A stretch of 63,150 nucleotides of DNA. Source: a virus. Below are positions 47,453 through 56,082 of this stretch, in pieces. The notes under the pieces are model-generated. The model was not told where the DNA came from, made no database searches, and worked only from the letters and a program-made list of their open reading frames with translations. The position numbers and the translations under genes were made by a program. Location: positions 1-63,150 of IMG/VR virus record IMGVR_UViG_3300029910_000019; one strand, given 5' to 3'. The stretch's first letter is position 1, and the number at the start of each line of letters is the position of its first letter.

Positions 47453-48634
47453 ATGGAATTTACTGACCAAGAACTAGCTGCAATACGTGCCGAGCAATGT
47501 AAGGGTGCGTCCGACAACCAATTTACGCTGTTCATCAGCGAGTGCAAGAGTCGTGCGCTACGTCCGGGTAGCCATATCCTATTTCAGCTCAGGAAGGCGA
47601 AGGAATACGATCCTGTCACCGGCGCGTACATCTCCTTCATGAAACCTTTCTACATCACCACGATCAGCGCGCTGTTGCTGATTGCTGAACGGACAGGTAA
47701 GTATGATGGGGCCTCCGCACCCGAGTACATCTACCTCGACGACGCCGGGGAGCCGACGGTCCTCTCCGAAATCCCCCTGCCCGACAAAGAGAAGAAGTCT
47801 TTGCCCCGGGAGCCGTGGGCTGTTCGGGTCAAGGTGCGCCGTAAGGACTTCTCCGAGCCCATCTCCAGCATTGTCCGGTTCGAATCGGTCGCCGGTACTC
47901 GCCGGGTTGAAGGCGGGGGCGTAGCGCTCACCGAGATGTGGCAGAAGAGGGGGCCCGAGCAAAACGCCAAGTGCTCCCTGGCCGCGGCGATACGCATTTG
48001 TTTCCCGGAAGAGGCTGGTCAACTGTTCATTGCAGAGGAATTGAAGAACGAACCAGAAGATGCACCAACACCATCTCAAGCCCTTACCCCCGCACCCTCC
48101 GCCCCGATCGTCCCCAAGGTAGACCAAACGCCCGCAACCTCAACCGATGCCCCGCGACCCGGCGAAGAGAAGCCGATCCCAACACTAGTGGAGCTGATCC
48201 TGGATAAGCCCGCCGCCCCCGAACCCGAGAGGAAGAAACCAGGCCGCCCGAAGAAAGAGCCGGTTCCAGATAACGGAAACCCCGGTGAGCTTGGGATCAC
48301 AGACGAGGACATCGCCCTCGCAGGCCCCTCGACCACCGAGACTCCCGAAGAGCGTGCGGCGGCCCTAGCAGACGCCCACGCATTTGTAGAAGAGGTATCG
48401 GTCGTAGCAACTGACCCGTTACCAACCAAAGAGCAGAAGGATGCCTTCGTAGCCCATGTCCGAGAAATAGTAGCGGCGGGGGTTGACAACAAGCTGTTGG
48501 GAGCGTATATTTGCGGCAGAGTAAATAAGCAAAAGTCCAGTGAGCTAACCGTAGGCGAATGGAAGTCAGCGTTTGAGATTCTGAACTCCGCCAAAGCGGC
48601 TGGGACGCTCAAGGAAGTGGTGAAGCCGGTATGA
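47453..48634 (+). CDS. bet: Phage recombinase, Bet/RecT family
   Basis: 393 residues. The N-terminal ~200 residues follow Bet: QFTLFISECKSRALRPGSHI, YITTISALLLIAERTGKYDG and LTEMWQKRGPEQNAKCSLAA, AIRICFPEEAGQLF. A Pro/Ala-rich tail (KKPGRPKKEPVPDNGN) carries a degenerate motif 1 in its codons. It anneals single strands in recombination. SSB and a RecB-like exonuclease lie close by. Confidence 0.85.
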   Translation: MEFTDQELAAIRAEQCKGASDNQFTLFISECKSRALRPGSHILFQLRKAKEYDPVTGAYISFMKPFYITTISALLLIAERTGKYDGASAPEYIYLDDAGEPTVLSEIPLPDKEKKSLPREPWAVRVKVRRKDFSEPISSIVRFESVAGTRRVEGGGVALTEMWQKRGPEQNAKCSLAAAIRICFPEEAGQLFIAEELKNEPEDAPTPSQALTPAPSAPIVPKVDQTPATSTDAPRPGEEKPIPTLVELILDKPAAPEPERKKPGRPKKEPVPDNGNPGELGITDEDIALAGPSTTETPEERAAALADAHAFVEEVSVVATDPLPTKEQKDAFVAHVREIVAAGVDNKLLGAYICGRVNKQKSSELTVGEWKSAFEILNSAKAAGTLKEVVKPV

Positions 48635-49266
48635 TTGACCACCGCGAGGCGTACTACGAACTTACCCGCAGTATGAATTCATCAAGGTGTAGTCACCCTG
48701 CTATCGCCATACAGGTTTGCCAGACCTACGTTGATTGGCAATCCCGCAGCTACGGTTATTTTGTTACCTGTGACGCCTGCCACCAAACTGGTAAAACTTG
48801 TAGCGATCCGGATTCCGCGAAATACAGCTTCTATCAGGACGAGTTTATCCGTACCCTCGGTTCCGTCTTCAAAAACCCCGAGAAGTTAGTAAAAACCGAA
48901 CCCGAAGTAGACTACGTAGACATCTACCGTCAAGTCGGCGAGAACTACGTCCTTCAAACTCAGTACCTGACTTTCGAAGAAATTGCGAGGAAATACCCTA
49001 TGGCAATTCTGCCCAACCCTACCCCCTACTGGATCATCGTGTCAGATGAGGGACACGCCGCGATCCCCGCCAAGCACCTCACAAAAGAAGCCGCAGACGC
49101 CGAAGCTAAGCGCCTGACCGCCGCCAAACCTGGTGCTACGTTTACCGTGTTCGAGGCTAAGTACAGCCTGAAGACACCGAAGGCCGAGGCGGTGAAGACG
49201 ACGTACGAACCGAAGGCGACACATTTCTACGATCCTTATCCGTGGGTGTATCCCATCGGGCGGTAA
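48631..49266 (+). CDS. Hypothetical protein between Bet and SSB
   Basis: 211 residues: Cys-bearing N-terminal half (GYFVTCDACHQTGKTCSDPD) and a Lys-rich C-terminus ending DPYPWVYPIGR. It may contribute a zinc site. Operon position suggests recombination or repair. Confidence 0.55.
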   Translation: MIDHREAYYELTRSMNSSRCSHPAIAIQVCQTYVDWQSRSYGYFVTCDACHQTGKTCSDPDSAKYSFYQDEFIRTLGSVFKNPEKLVKTEPEVDYVDIYRQVGENYVLQTQYLTFEEIARKYPMAILPNPTPYWIIVSDEGHAAIPAKHLTKEAADAEAKRLTAAKPGATFTVFEAKYSLKTPKAEAVKTTYEPKATHFYDPYPWVYPIGR

Positions 49267-49276
49267 CCGCTGTAAA

Positions 49277-49291
49277 TTCCATTATCTGGAA
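49277..49291 (+). promoter_or_regulatory. Motif 1, exact, before SSB
   Basis: TTCCATTATCTGGAA followed by AAGGGAAAC and the SSB start codon. Confidence 0.8.
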
Positions 49292-49299
49292 AGGGAAAC

Positions 49300-49743
49300 A
49301 TGTCAAAAGGTTTTAGTTTTGTAGTGGTCGGTGGCGGCCTTGGTCGCGACCCCGAGATCCGCTCTACCCAAGGGGGCAAGAGAGTTGCCTCGTTCAGCGT
49401 CGCGGTAGAAGAAGGGTACGGGGAGCGCCAATCCACGGCTTGGTATGACTGTATCGCATGGGAACCCCTCGCCGACTTCGTAGAGAAGCACCTCAAGAAG
49501 GGCAAGCAGGTCATCGTGTCCGGCAGCCTCCAAACCAGGTCATGGGACGACAAGTCCACGGGGGCCAAGCGCACCAAGACCGAGATCGTAGCCAAGGACA
49601 TCAAGTTCGGGGATGACGGTAAGTCGGGCGGCTCTGGCCAACCAGCTAGGGCAGCCGCAGCCCCACCTGCCCGCCGTGAAACGCCCCAACCAGAGCGTCG
49701 GGAAGCGGCTGATCCGTTCGGCGACGAGGAAGAAGCCTTTTAG
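49300..49743 (+). CDS. ssb: Single-stranded DNA-binding protein
   Basis: 147 residues. OB-fold pattern: FVVVGGGLGRDPEIRSTQGG, KRVASFSVAVEEGYGERQS, KHLKKGKQVIVSGSL then TKTEIVAKDIKFGD. A Gly/Pro/Ala linker leads to an acidic tip, DPFGDEEEAF. This is the standard bacterial SSB form and length. Confidence 0.93.
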   Translation: MSKGFSFVVVGGGLGRDPEIRSTQGGKRVASFSVAVEEGYGERQSTAWYDCIAWEPLADFVEKHLKKGKQVIVSGSLQTRSWDDKSTGAKRTKTEIVAKDIKFGDDGKSGGSGQPARAAAAPPARRETPQPERREAADPFGDEEEAF

Positions 49744-49751
49744 GAGCTACC

Positions 49752-49988
49752 GTGAAGATTTCAGTCACCCAGCATCACATTGACTCAGGGGTTCGGGGAA
49801 GTTGTACCTCGGACCCTATTGCTTTGGCCCTCAAGGATCTAGGTTATGAGCGGCCCTGGATCGGCGTGCATTACATCCGGTTGGACAAGGTAGACGTACA
49901 CATGCCGTCCGAGGTGTACGAGTTCTTGAAGAGATTCGACAATGGTTTACCGCCGCTCGATCCGTTCGAGTTTTCGCTGGAGTTCTGA
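49752..49988 (+). CDS. Small hypothetical protein
   Basis: 78 residues: MKISVTQHHIDSGVRGSCTS, DPIALALKDLGYERPWIGVH. A frequent small phage protein of unknown role. TGATG junction with the helicase start. Confidence 0.6.
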   Translation: MKISVTQHHIDSGVRGSCTSDPIALALKDLGYERPWIGVHYIRLDKVDVHMPSEVYEFLKRFDNGLPPLDPFEFSLEF

Positions 49989-51010
49989 TGCCCGCTAAGA
50001 AGCAAGCCCCCAAGCCGATCGCTCTCAACGAAGAGCAGCAGGCCGTGGTGTACGCGCGCGCTGGATTCTATCAAATTCTTGCCGGGCCGGGAGCTGGTAA
50101 GAGCCAATGTGTGACAACCCGGTTCGTCCAGTTGCTAAACGAAGGAGTCTCTCCGGACGACATTGCCTCCATGTCCTTCACTAGTACAGCGGCCAAGAAC
50201 CTCAAGGACAGGGTCGAGGCTCAAGTAGGGAAGCTAACCACCACACGTAAAGCAGGCGCTACCACCTTTCATGGGCTGGGACTTGCCTTCGCGGTAGAGG
50301 AGCGCGAACACTTTGGATACGAACTCGCCGAATTTCCGTTATGCCCTGAGCCTCTGGCAAATAAGCTATCCGCTATTGCCGGAAAACGATTCGAAGCTGA
50401 TCCCCGCTCACTGCGCGCCTACATCAGCCTTAGAAAACGGGAACGGGTTCGTGCTTCTGCGGCTGTCTCTAGAGCTGAGGCTCGCCTCGACGCCCCGGAG
50501 CTGAAGAACGCACTTGCCTACCGTCAGTACGAGAAGTCTTTGAAAGAGAACGGGGTGCTCGATTTTGACTCCCTCATCCTAGAGATGGTCGAGATTCTGG
50601 AGAAGAAGCCCGAGGTCCGCAAGCGCTGGACACGCGGCTGGATTATGGTGGACGAGGCGCAGGACTGCGCGAAGATAGAATGGGATCTGATCAAGCTGAT
50701 CTCGGGCAGGTCGGTTATGGCGGTTGGGGATATTTCGCAGGGTCTCTACGCGTTCAGAGGAAGTGATCCAGCGCTATTCGCCCACATGTCCGAGATGTTC
50801 CCGGGAACTAAAACGCTGTTCCTGGCCCGCAATTACAGAAGTTCACCACAGATCGTAGACTTCATCCGGCCTTACGCTACGTCGGCTGAACTGGCAGAGA
50901 AGTTCCATACGTCGAATCCTGCGGGCCCCCTGCCAGTTGTGAAGGGGTTCGCAAGTAGTGCTCAAGAAGTAGAATGGATAATCGCTCAGATAAAGGAAAC
51001 AATAAAGTGA
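49988..51010 (+). CDS. UvrD-family helicase, N-terminal half (split gene)
   Basis: 340 residues with superfamily-1 motifs: Walker A AGPGAGKSQC, motif Ia SFTSTAAKNLKDRV, motif II MVDEAQDCAKIEWD, motif III MAVGDISQGLYAFRGSD, motif IV LARNYRSSPQIVDF. It ends IAQIKETIK at a TGA that overlaps the next GTG. Motifs V and VI are in the gene at 51762. Intact UvrD proteins have both, so this is half an enzyme whose partner is translated separately. Confidence 0.88.
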   Translation: MPAKKQAPKPIALNEEQQAVVYARAGFYQILAGPGAGKSQCVTTRFVQLLNEGVSPDDIASMSFTSTAAKNLKDRVEAQVGKLTTTRKAGATTFHGLGLAFAVEEREHFGYELAEFPLCPEPLANKLSAIAGKRFEADPRSLRAYISLRKRERVRASAAVSRAEARLDAPELKNALAYRQYEKSLKENGVLDFDSLILEMVEILEKKPEVRKRWTRGWIMVDEAQDCAKIEWDLIKLISGRSVMAVGDISQGLYAFRGSDPALFAHMSEMFPGTKTLFLARNYRSSPQIVDFIRPYATSAELAEKFHTSNPAGPLPVVKGFASSAQEVEWIIAQIKETIK

Positions 51011-51765
51011 GTAGGAGAGGACAGGCCCGAAATATCCCAATGTTGGGAAAGAAATTTGGGAAGCTGACAGTTTTAGAGCGGGCAAATGGGCTGAGAAACG
51101 GGCGTTATTGGCGTTGTGAATGCGAGTGCGGGCATAGTAAGGTGGTGTTTGGTAACGAACTGCGGCGAGGAAGTACTTGGCATTGTGGGTGCTCCAACAA
51201 AGCAGTTATCGACTTGGTGGGAAGAAGATACAACAGGTTGCTTGTCTTGGGGAGGGATCTTGAGAAAGAAAGGGAGAGCAAGAAGAGAAAGGTATGGTGG
51301 AAATGCGCTTGTGACTGTGGGAACCTTAAAACCATATGCAGTTCTGATTTGACTTGGAAGCACATTCAAAGTTGTGGATGTTTTCTAAGAGACACCCGGG
51401 GACAGTCCACCTTGAAGCACGGTTTGGCTAGAGTGGGCGCAAAAACATTAGAGTACACAATGTGGGCGCACGCCAAGAAGCGAGCCAGAGATCGGAATAT
51501 TCCTTTTGACATCAAGCCGGAAGACATTGTCATTCCCGATAAATGTCCTATATTCGGGACACCGCTGAGGTCCAGCAAAGGCAACGGAGGCAAGATGACT
51601 TCAAACAGTCCTTCTCTTGACAGAACCATTGGTGAGCTTGGCTATGTCAAAAGCAATATTAGCGTTATCAGCCGAAGAGCTAACACTATAAAGAATGACG
51701 CCTCTTCAGAAGAACTAAGGGCTATCGCCAATTACATCGATAAGCAGACCAAAGAGGCCGCGTGA
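51007..51765 (+). CDS. HNH-family homing endonuclease inserted in helicase
   Basis: 252 residues from a GTG that overlaps the helicase stop (GTGA). Two zinc-ribbon units (CECECGHSKVV...GC; CACDCGN...SCGC) precede a C-terminal HNH-like block: PDKCPIFGTPL, SPSLDRTIGELGYVKSNISV and ISRRANTIKNDAS. It is free-standing between two helicase halves. Its stop overlaps the start of the second half in the same GTGA fashion, so the insertion was accurate. Confidence 0.85.
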   Translation: MSRRGQARNIPMLGKKFGKLTVLERANGLRNGRYWRCECECGHSKVVFGNELRRGSTWHCGCSNKAVIDLVGRRYNRLLVLGRDLEKERESKKRKVWWKCACDCGNLKTICSSDLTWKHIQSCGCFLRDTRGQSTLKHGLARVGAKTLEYTMWAHAKKRARDRNIPFDIKPEDIVIPDKCPIFGTPLRSSKGNGGKMTSNSPSLDRTIGELGYVKSNISVISRRANTIKNDASSEELRAIANYIDKQTKEAA

Positions 51766-52595
51766 CAGAAAAGCAAACAATTAGCATCCTAGCCAGAACC
51801 AATCGCGCGCTACTTCCTTTTGAGCAAGCGCTGTCGGCCGCCAACATACCCTTTTATTACGTGAATAAGAGTGGATTTTTCAACCAGACGGAGATACAAC
51901 TAACTCTTGCCTACCTCGGGGCCTCCCTCTTTCCCGCGAATTACCTCATCTCTGGTATGCTTCGGGGCGATCTGCACCCGACCAAATTTCTCCCGCGTAC
52001 TCGAATCTCCGCGAAGCTAAAGGAGTTGAAAGCCGAAGATGAAGACGCCTCCTACTGGGCAATCCTTACTAAGGAACCGCAGCGCCTGGTCGAGCCCCGC
52101 AATTTGGAAGCTGTCCGTAATTTCACGCAGTTTGTGCATAGCCTGTCCCGCTACCGCGACCTGTCTGCCGCCGACGCCCTTAAACAACTCTTCGGCGCTC
52201 TCCGGATAGGAGACCACTTCTCAGAGATGGAGTACGCAGACTCGGACCCACTGGAGAACCTGGCGGCTCTATCCAAGATGGCAAGCAAGTACGGTTCAAT
52301 CAAAGAGTTTTTGGATTTCTGCCGGAGGGTCGCCGCAGCGTCTAAGAAAAAGACCGGCGTGGCCTTATCGACCTGTCATAGTTTCAAAGGAATGGAAGCC
52401 GATACGGTGTACCTCGTACAGTGCTCGGAGGGTATAATCCCGCACAGCAAAGCGACTGATCTAGACGGGGAGCGTAATGTGTTTTTCGTAGGCTGCTCTA
52501 GACCTCGCCGCGAACTTGTGATAAGTTATTCAGGAACCCCCAGTGTGTTCCTTGCGCCGTTTATAAAGAAGGAGAAAGCTGATGTTCAAGCCTAG
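51762..52595 (+). CDS. UvrD-family helicase, C-terminal half (split gene)
   Basis: 277 residues from a GTG in a GTGA overlap. It begins TEKQTISILARTNRALLPFE, the segment that follows the 1B/2A region of UvrD. It includes motif V ALSTCHSFKGMEADTVYLVQ and motif VI ERNVFFVGCSRPRREL. It pairs logically with 49988-51010. If both halves fold together, the enzyme works as a two-chain helicase. Confidence 0.88.
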   Translation: MTEKQTISILARTNRALLPFEQALSAANIPFYYVNKSGFFNQTEIQLTLAYLGASLFPANYLISGMLRGDLHPTKFLPRTRISAKLKELKAEDEDASYWAILTKEPQRLVEPRNLEAVRNFTQFVHSLSRYRDLSAADALKQLFGALRIGDHFSEMEYADSDPLENLAALSKMASKYGSIKEFLDFCRRVAAASKKKTGVALSTCHSFKGMEADTVYLVQCSEGIIPHSKATDLDGERNVFFVGCSRPRRELVISYSGTPSVFLAPFIKKEKADVQA

Positions 52596-53079
52596 AGATG
52601 TGGTGCGGTACCGGTCCTCAGACACTTGGTGCCGACACGGGATCGCGGTAATCCACGGAGGTCCAGAGTGGGGTTACGCTCAAGACACTTACTGGGGCGT
52701 TACCGACAACTACTCAGATTACGGGTGGATTCGCGAGCAAGACTTGGTAGAGTCGGTGCTTATCGGAAACCTGGATGAGTTCGAGCCGTCCCAGTACAAG
52801 GAGTGCCGGGACTTCCGCGAAGAAGATCAGTTCTACATTCCGATCGGCGGCGGTTCGGCTCAAATTTGGTACCGAAAAGGCGCGGAGCCGCAACCCGAAC
52901 TCGTCTGGAAGAGACTGGTGTACGAAGTCGAGAAGGCCGAGAGCGCGATTCAGTCCGCTAATTGGAAACGGGAATGGGCCGTCAAAGAGTTGAATCAGCA
53001 TATCGCCAAACACGGAATTCCAGATAATGGAATGGAGGACATCGGTGAGGCCCTACTTCATCCGTCTGTTTCTGCCTAA
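52582..53079 (+). CDS. Hypothetical protein
   Basis: 165 residues: MFKPRDVVRYRSSDTWCRHG, Trp/Tyr-rich beta middle, helical end. Overlaps the helicase tail by 14 bases. It ends through motif 1. Unknown. Confidence 0.55.
   Translation: MFKPRDVVRYRSSDTWCRHGIAVIHGGPEWGYAQDTYWGVTDNYSDYGWIREQDLVESVLIGNLDEFEPSQYKECRDFREEDQFYIPIGGGSAQIWYRKGAEPQPELVWKRLVYEVEKAESAIQSANWKREWAVKELNQHIAKHGIPDNGMEDIGEALLHPSVSA
53018..53032 (+). promoter_or_regulatory. Motif 1, exact, carries a candidate start
   Basis: Motif ATG at 53027. A GTG at 53045 with GGAGGAC upstream is an equally good start for the next gene. Confidence 0.75.
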
Positions 53080-53383
53080 CTTCGCTTTTGCGAACCCCGA
53101 AGACATCCACAAGTTCCCGCCCGACGCGCAGATTCGATTTGACCCTGAGCGCACGGGAAACGGAACTTCCCTTTTTGAGCACCCCACCGACAGCACGCAT
53201 TACAACTACTACTGCATCTCGTGTTATGCCGCCGGTGGTTATAAAGATGCCTGTTTTAAGACTTCCGCCCGAGCAGCTAAGTACAAGCTAGACGGCCCCA
53301 CTCTGGATCAGCAGCAAGAAATGAAAGAGCACGGCGAGCAACACTCCATCATCTACCAATGGGCGAAAGGAATACTCAAATGA
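53027..53383 (+). CDS. Hypothetical Cys-rich protein
   Basis: 118 residues from the motif ATG (or 112 from the GTG at 53045): beta-rich with YYCISCYAAGGYKDACF, a CxxC...C cluster. ATGA overlap with next. Unknown. Confidence 0.5.
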   Translation: MEWRTSVRPYFIRLFLPNFAFANPEDIHKFPPDAQIRFDPERTGNGTSLFEHPTDSTHYNYYCISCYAAGGYKDACFKTSARAAKYKLDGPTLDQQQEMKEHGEQHSIIYQWAKGILK

Positions 53384-53532
53384 AGGGTTATTGGGAACAC
53401 AGAGCTAAACTACTGAAGCTGATGGGGCGTGAGCTGTCCGTGAACGAATTGGAGTTCGTGATCTGCATGTACTTCCTCGGTAAGAAGCCGAAGGCGGTCT
53501 ACGACGTACTCAGAGAGTGGGAGGGTCGGTGA
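53380..53532 (+). CDS. 50-residue basic helical protein
   Basis: MKGYWEHRAKLLKLMGRELS, VNELEFVICMYFLGKKPKAV, YDVLREWEGR. Amphipathic. GTGA overlap with the next start. Unknown. Confidence 0.55.
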   Translation: MKGYWEHRAKLLKLMGRELSVNELEFVICMYFLGKKPKAVYDVLREWEGR

Positions 53533-53843
53533 GCGACATCAAGTGGTACTCATACGAATGGGAACGCCCGCAGCAGGATCTACCGGTAATCATGCGCCGT
53601 CGGAACTACGGAAGCGACGAAACTCTCTGGGAAATGATCATGATTTCGGAGGAACTGCCTGATTGGTTCAACGTAAGCGGCCTCGAATGGCGGCCTACTG
53701 GAATCTTCACAGAGTTCGGCGGCACGATAACCCGAAATCACCAAGGATGGCAGCAAGCTAACTGTGTCGGCCTTGGGTCGAGCAGTTTTATGAGTGCCTT
53801 ACTGGGGTCAGCGGCTTCCCAAGGAATAGGGGAGTGGCTGTGA
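53529..53843 (+). CDS. DUF551-like hypothetical protein
   Basis: 104 residues from a GTG: DIKWYSYEWERPQQDLPVIM, then acidic beta middle. The opening resembles DUF551-type domains (short W...P..PVI strand), but the end differs. Unknown. Confidence 0.45.
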   Translation: MSDIKWYSYEWERPQQDLPVIMRRRNYGSDETLWEMIMISEELPDWFNVSGLEWRPTGIFTEFGGTITRNHQGWQQANCVGLGSSSFMSALLGSAASQGIGEWL

Positions 53844-54985
53844 GCTTCCTCTACAAGAACGCCTCCGGGCGCGAGATCCAGCACGGGTCAAATTCTTCCC
53901 TGTCCACATACCGGACATGCCGCCGTAAGTTCAAACTAAACCGAGTGGACGGCTGGAAACAGAAGGGCCACAAAGCCAGCCTTGAGTATGGCAAGGCTGT
54001 AGAAGACGCGATCATGTACTACCATGCCAACGGCCTCAAGAAGGGCGACTGCCTCGAAGAGTTCCAGCGGATATGGCTCAAGTGGGCCGACCAAGACCTT
54101 TCCTACACCGACCAAGAGGGTGACTTTTTCCAGCTTATGGGTATGGGTAAGGAGATGGCGCGGCTGTACGAGGCCCGACTTCCGAGCCTACCGATCCGCA
54201 ACCCCAAATTTCAGTTGCAGTACTTGAAGAAAGTCTTTGAGGGCACCGAGCTCGCCGACCTGGAGTTCATGGGGTACGTGGACATGCTGTCTACCCTCGA
54301 AGACGGCAGCCGCCTGATCATCGACATCAAAACGGCGAAGTCCGGCCTCGACCTAACCCCGAACATGCTATCCATGGACCCCCAGCTCCGAGAGTACGCC
54401 TGGCTGTCCGGAATCCGGGATGTGGCGTTCCTGTGGTTCGTCAAGTCCAAAGCCGGGGTCAAGAAGGGCGACACCGTAAGCCTGCTGGACGAGGGTGGGG
54501 CCGAGATGACCGCCTTCAAATACCAGAAGGACGAAGAGACTCAAGAAGAGAAGGTGCTGCTCGGGCACCCGATCGCTGTCCAGATACTGGACGACCAACT
54601 ATCCGAGATCAAGGGCAAAGGCTCTACCAAGTTACAAGAAGCCTTCGTCGAGAATTGGGTGGAATTGGGTATAATCAGGTGGGTTCCGCGCGACCAGATT
54701 GTTAAAGTCCGGCTCCAGTTTGTCCGTGCTACAATACCCGCAGAGATTATCCCAGAAGTCGGCAACCGTGTCGGGCATTTGATGGTGCAGATGAGGCAGT
54801 CGGCCCTAGACAACGACTATCCGCAGGACGGCGGCGTGCGATTCCCGAACCAGATCTGCACATGGTGTGAATTTCGGGGCTGCTGCCTGAAAGACCAAGG
54901 CTTGCGGGACGCCCTGCTTGTCCAGATCGCCCCCGCAGCAAACGAACCAGACTGGTTAGATGACTTAGAAGAGGAGGCAGCGTGA
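53834..54985 (+). CDS. Cas4/RecB-like PD-(D/E)XK exonuclease
   Basis: 383 residues. An N-terminal Cys (TYRTCRRKF), the nuclease core GYVDMLSTLEDGSRLIIDIKTAK with Asp, the D-x-K pair and a later Glu, and a C-terminal CTWCEFRGCC cluster. One N-terminal plus three C-terminal cysteines suit a Fe-S cluster as in Cas4/AddB nucleases. It lies in the Bet-SSB region and probably resects DNA ends for annealing recombination. GTG start. Confidence 0.8.
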   Translation: MAVSFLYKNASGREIQHGSNSSLSTYRTCRRKFKLNRVDGWKQKGHKASLEYGKAVEDAIMYYHANGLKKGDCLEEFQRIWLKWADQDLSYTDQEGDFFQLMGMGKEMARLYEARLPSLPIRNPKFQLQYLKKVFEGTELADLEFMGYVDMLSTLEDGSRLIIDIKTAKSGLDLTPNMLSMDPQLREYAWLSGIRDVAFLWFVKSKAGVKKGDTVSLLDEGGAEMTAFKYQKDEETQEEKVLLGHPIAVQILDDQLSEIKGKGSTKLQEAFVENWVELGIIRWVPRDQIVKVRLQFVRATIPAEIIPEVGNRVGHLMVQMRQSALDNDYPQDGGVRFPNQICTWCEFRGCCLKDQGLRDALLVQIAPAANEPDWLDDLEEEAA

Positions 54986-55236
54986 AATCAGTTGATTACT
55001 TATACGACATTCTCAAGAAACATCCGGACGAAGGGTGGTATATCGGCAAGAAGCGGTACACCATCGGAACCTCAAGGATCGATGGAAAGTGGAAAGAGGC
55101 CGTATGCCTCTGCTGGCGCGATCGGGTTGGCGTGATTAGCGAATTCTACGACACCCCCGAGGAGGCTTGGGAAGTCTTTCTCGCAGCCAATTACCCGAAG
55201 GTCTTGGAGCAGTGGAAAGAGAAGGAGGCAGCGTGA
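54982..55236 (+). CDS. Hypothetical protein
   Basis: 84 residues: EGWYIGKKRYTIGTSRIDGK, WRDRVGVISEFYDTPEEAW; beta-rich with ATGA and GTGA overlaps on both sides. No family. Confidence 0.55.
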   Translation: MKSVDYLYDILKKHPDEGWYIGKKRYTIGTSRIDGKWKEAVCLCWRDRVGVISEFYDTPEEAWEVFLAANYPKVLEQWKEKEAA

Positions 55237-55664
55237 GTCTAACCCCAAAGAAACGAGCCGAGCTGTTCAATATGTTCAAGGGGAAGTGTGCTTACTGTGG
55301 CTGCGATCTCCCCGCAAAAGGATGGCACGCCGACCACATAGAGCCTATCATCCGAGGAGGCAAGTTTGTGCCGGTCGAAAATCACGGGTACACCTCCTAC
55401 AAATACGTCCAGAACGGAAAGTGCGAGAGGCCCGAGAACAACCGAGACGATAACTACTACCCCTCCTGCCGGTCATGCAATATCAACAAGAGCTCCTGCG
55501 GCTTAGAGCTGTGGCGTAAGTGCTTGGAGCGGGTGGTTGAGGGGATGCGGCGCGACCACGCTTCTTTCAGACACGCCGAGAGGTTTGGGTTGGTCAAGGA
55601 AGCGGAGACCAAGGTAGTGTTCTATTTCGAGAAATTCCAGAAAGTGGAAAGTGAGGTAGCATGA
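55233..55664 (+). CDS. HNH endonuclease
   Basis: 143 residues from a GTG in a GTGA overlap. CAYCGCDLPAKGWHADHIEP carries the HNH His and first zinc pair, and CRSCNINKSSCG the second. The N-H of the motif lies around EPIIRGG..ENN. It resembles phage HNH nucleases of the McrA type; free-standing homing or packaging-linked roles are both possible. Motif 1-like arms with a different centre lie at 55635-55649 and are not counted. Confidence 0.8.
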   Translation: MSLTPKKRAELFNMFKGKCAYCGCDLPAKGWHADHIEPIIRGGKFVPVENHGYTSYKYVQNGKCERPENNRDDNYYPSCRSCNINKSSCGLELWRKCLERVVEGMRRDHASFRHAERFGLVKEAETKVVFYFEKFQKVESEVA

Positions 55665-55855
55665 GTGAAGTATACGTATTAGTGAAGCAGGTTCCTGGTC
55701 GCCCGAACGGTGAGGTGACCTTGCATGGTGCAACAAGCGACGAGATAGTGTCTGATACTTGGTCGGCGGCGGGTCCTGATAATGTGTCTTTTCTGGTCGA
55801 TACCGATTACGCGCCCGGATTTGATCCCTGCCAGTGGGAAGAGGTGGAAGAGTGA
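55661..55855 (+). CDS. Hypothetical protein
   Basis: 64 residues: MSEVYVLVKQVPGRPNGEVT, acidic end. ATGA overlap with HNH, GTGA with the next. Unknown. Confidence 0.5.
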   Translation: MSEVYVLVKQVPGRPNGEVTLHGATSDEIVSDTWSAAGPDNVSFLVDTDYAPGFDPCQWEEVEE

Positions 55856-56052
55856 GCACAATCCTGCGTAATGCAGTTCGGTGTAAGAAGTGTCTAGCCG
55901 TGCTAGAGTCTAAGCACCGGCATGACTTCGTCCAGTGCCCCTGCGGCGTATTCGTAGATGGCGGGCGCGACTACCTGCGCGGCGGCTGGCCCGGCGGCGA
56001 GTACGAAGACTGGGTCGAGGAGTTGCACGAGTTCGCCAATGACGAAGTTTAG
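55852..56052 (+). CDS. DUF7695-like zinc protein
   Basis: 66 residues: RNAVRCKKCLAVLESKHRHD, FVQCPCGVFVDGGRDYLRGG. Four cysteines plus His in the phage DUF7695 pattern. It is conserved in many phages with no known activity. Confidence 0.75.
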   Translation: MSTILRNAVRCKKCLAVLESKHRHDFVQCPCGVFVDGGRDYLRGGWPGGEYEDWVEELHEFANDEV

Positions 56053-56054
56053 CT

Positions 56055-56069
56055 TTCCATTATCTGGAA
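56055..56069 (+). promoter_or_regulatory. Motif 1, exact, before replication initiator gene
   Basis: TTCCATTATCTGGAA just after the upstream stop; the next gene begins GTG at 56083. Confidence 0.8.
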
Positions 56070-56082
56070 TTTAGGGGTAGCC

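Noticed and set aside
49988-52595. Intein or intron in the UvrD helicase
   Set aside because: The insert has its own start and stop in GTGA overlaps, is not in frame with both halves, and shows no group I core or intein motifs.
55635-55649. TTCCAGAAAGTGGAA as another motif-1 copy
   Set aside because: Arms match but the centre differs in most bases and it lies in the HNH coding end; not counted.
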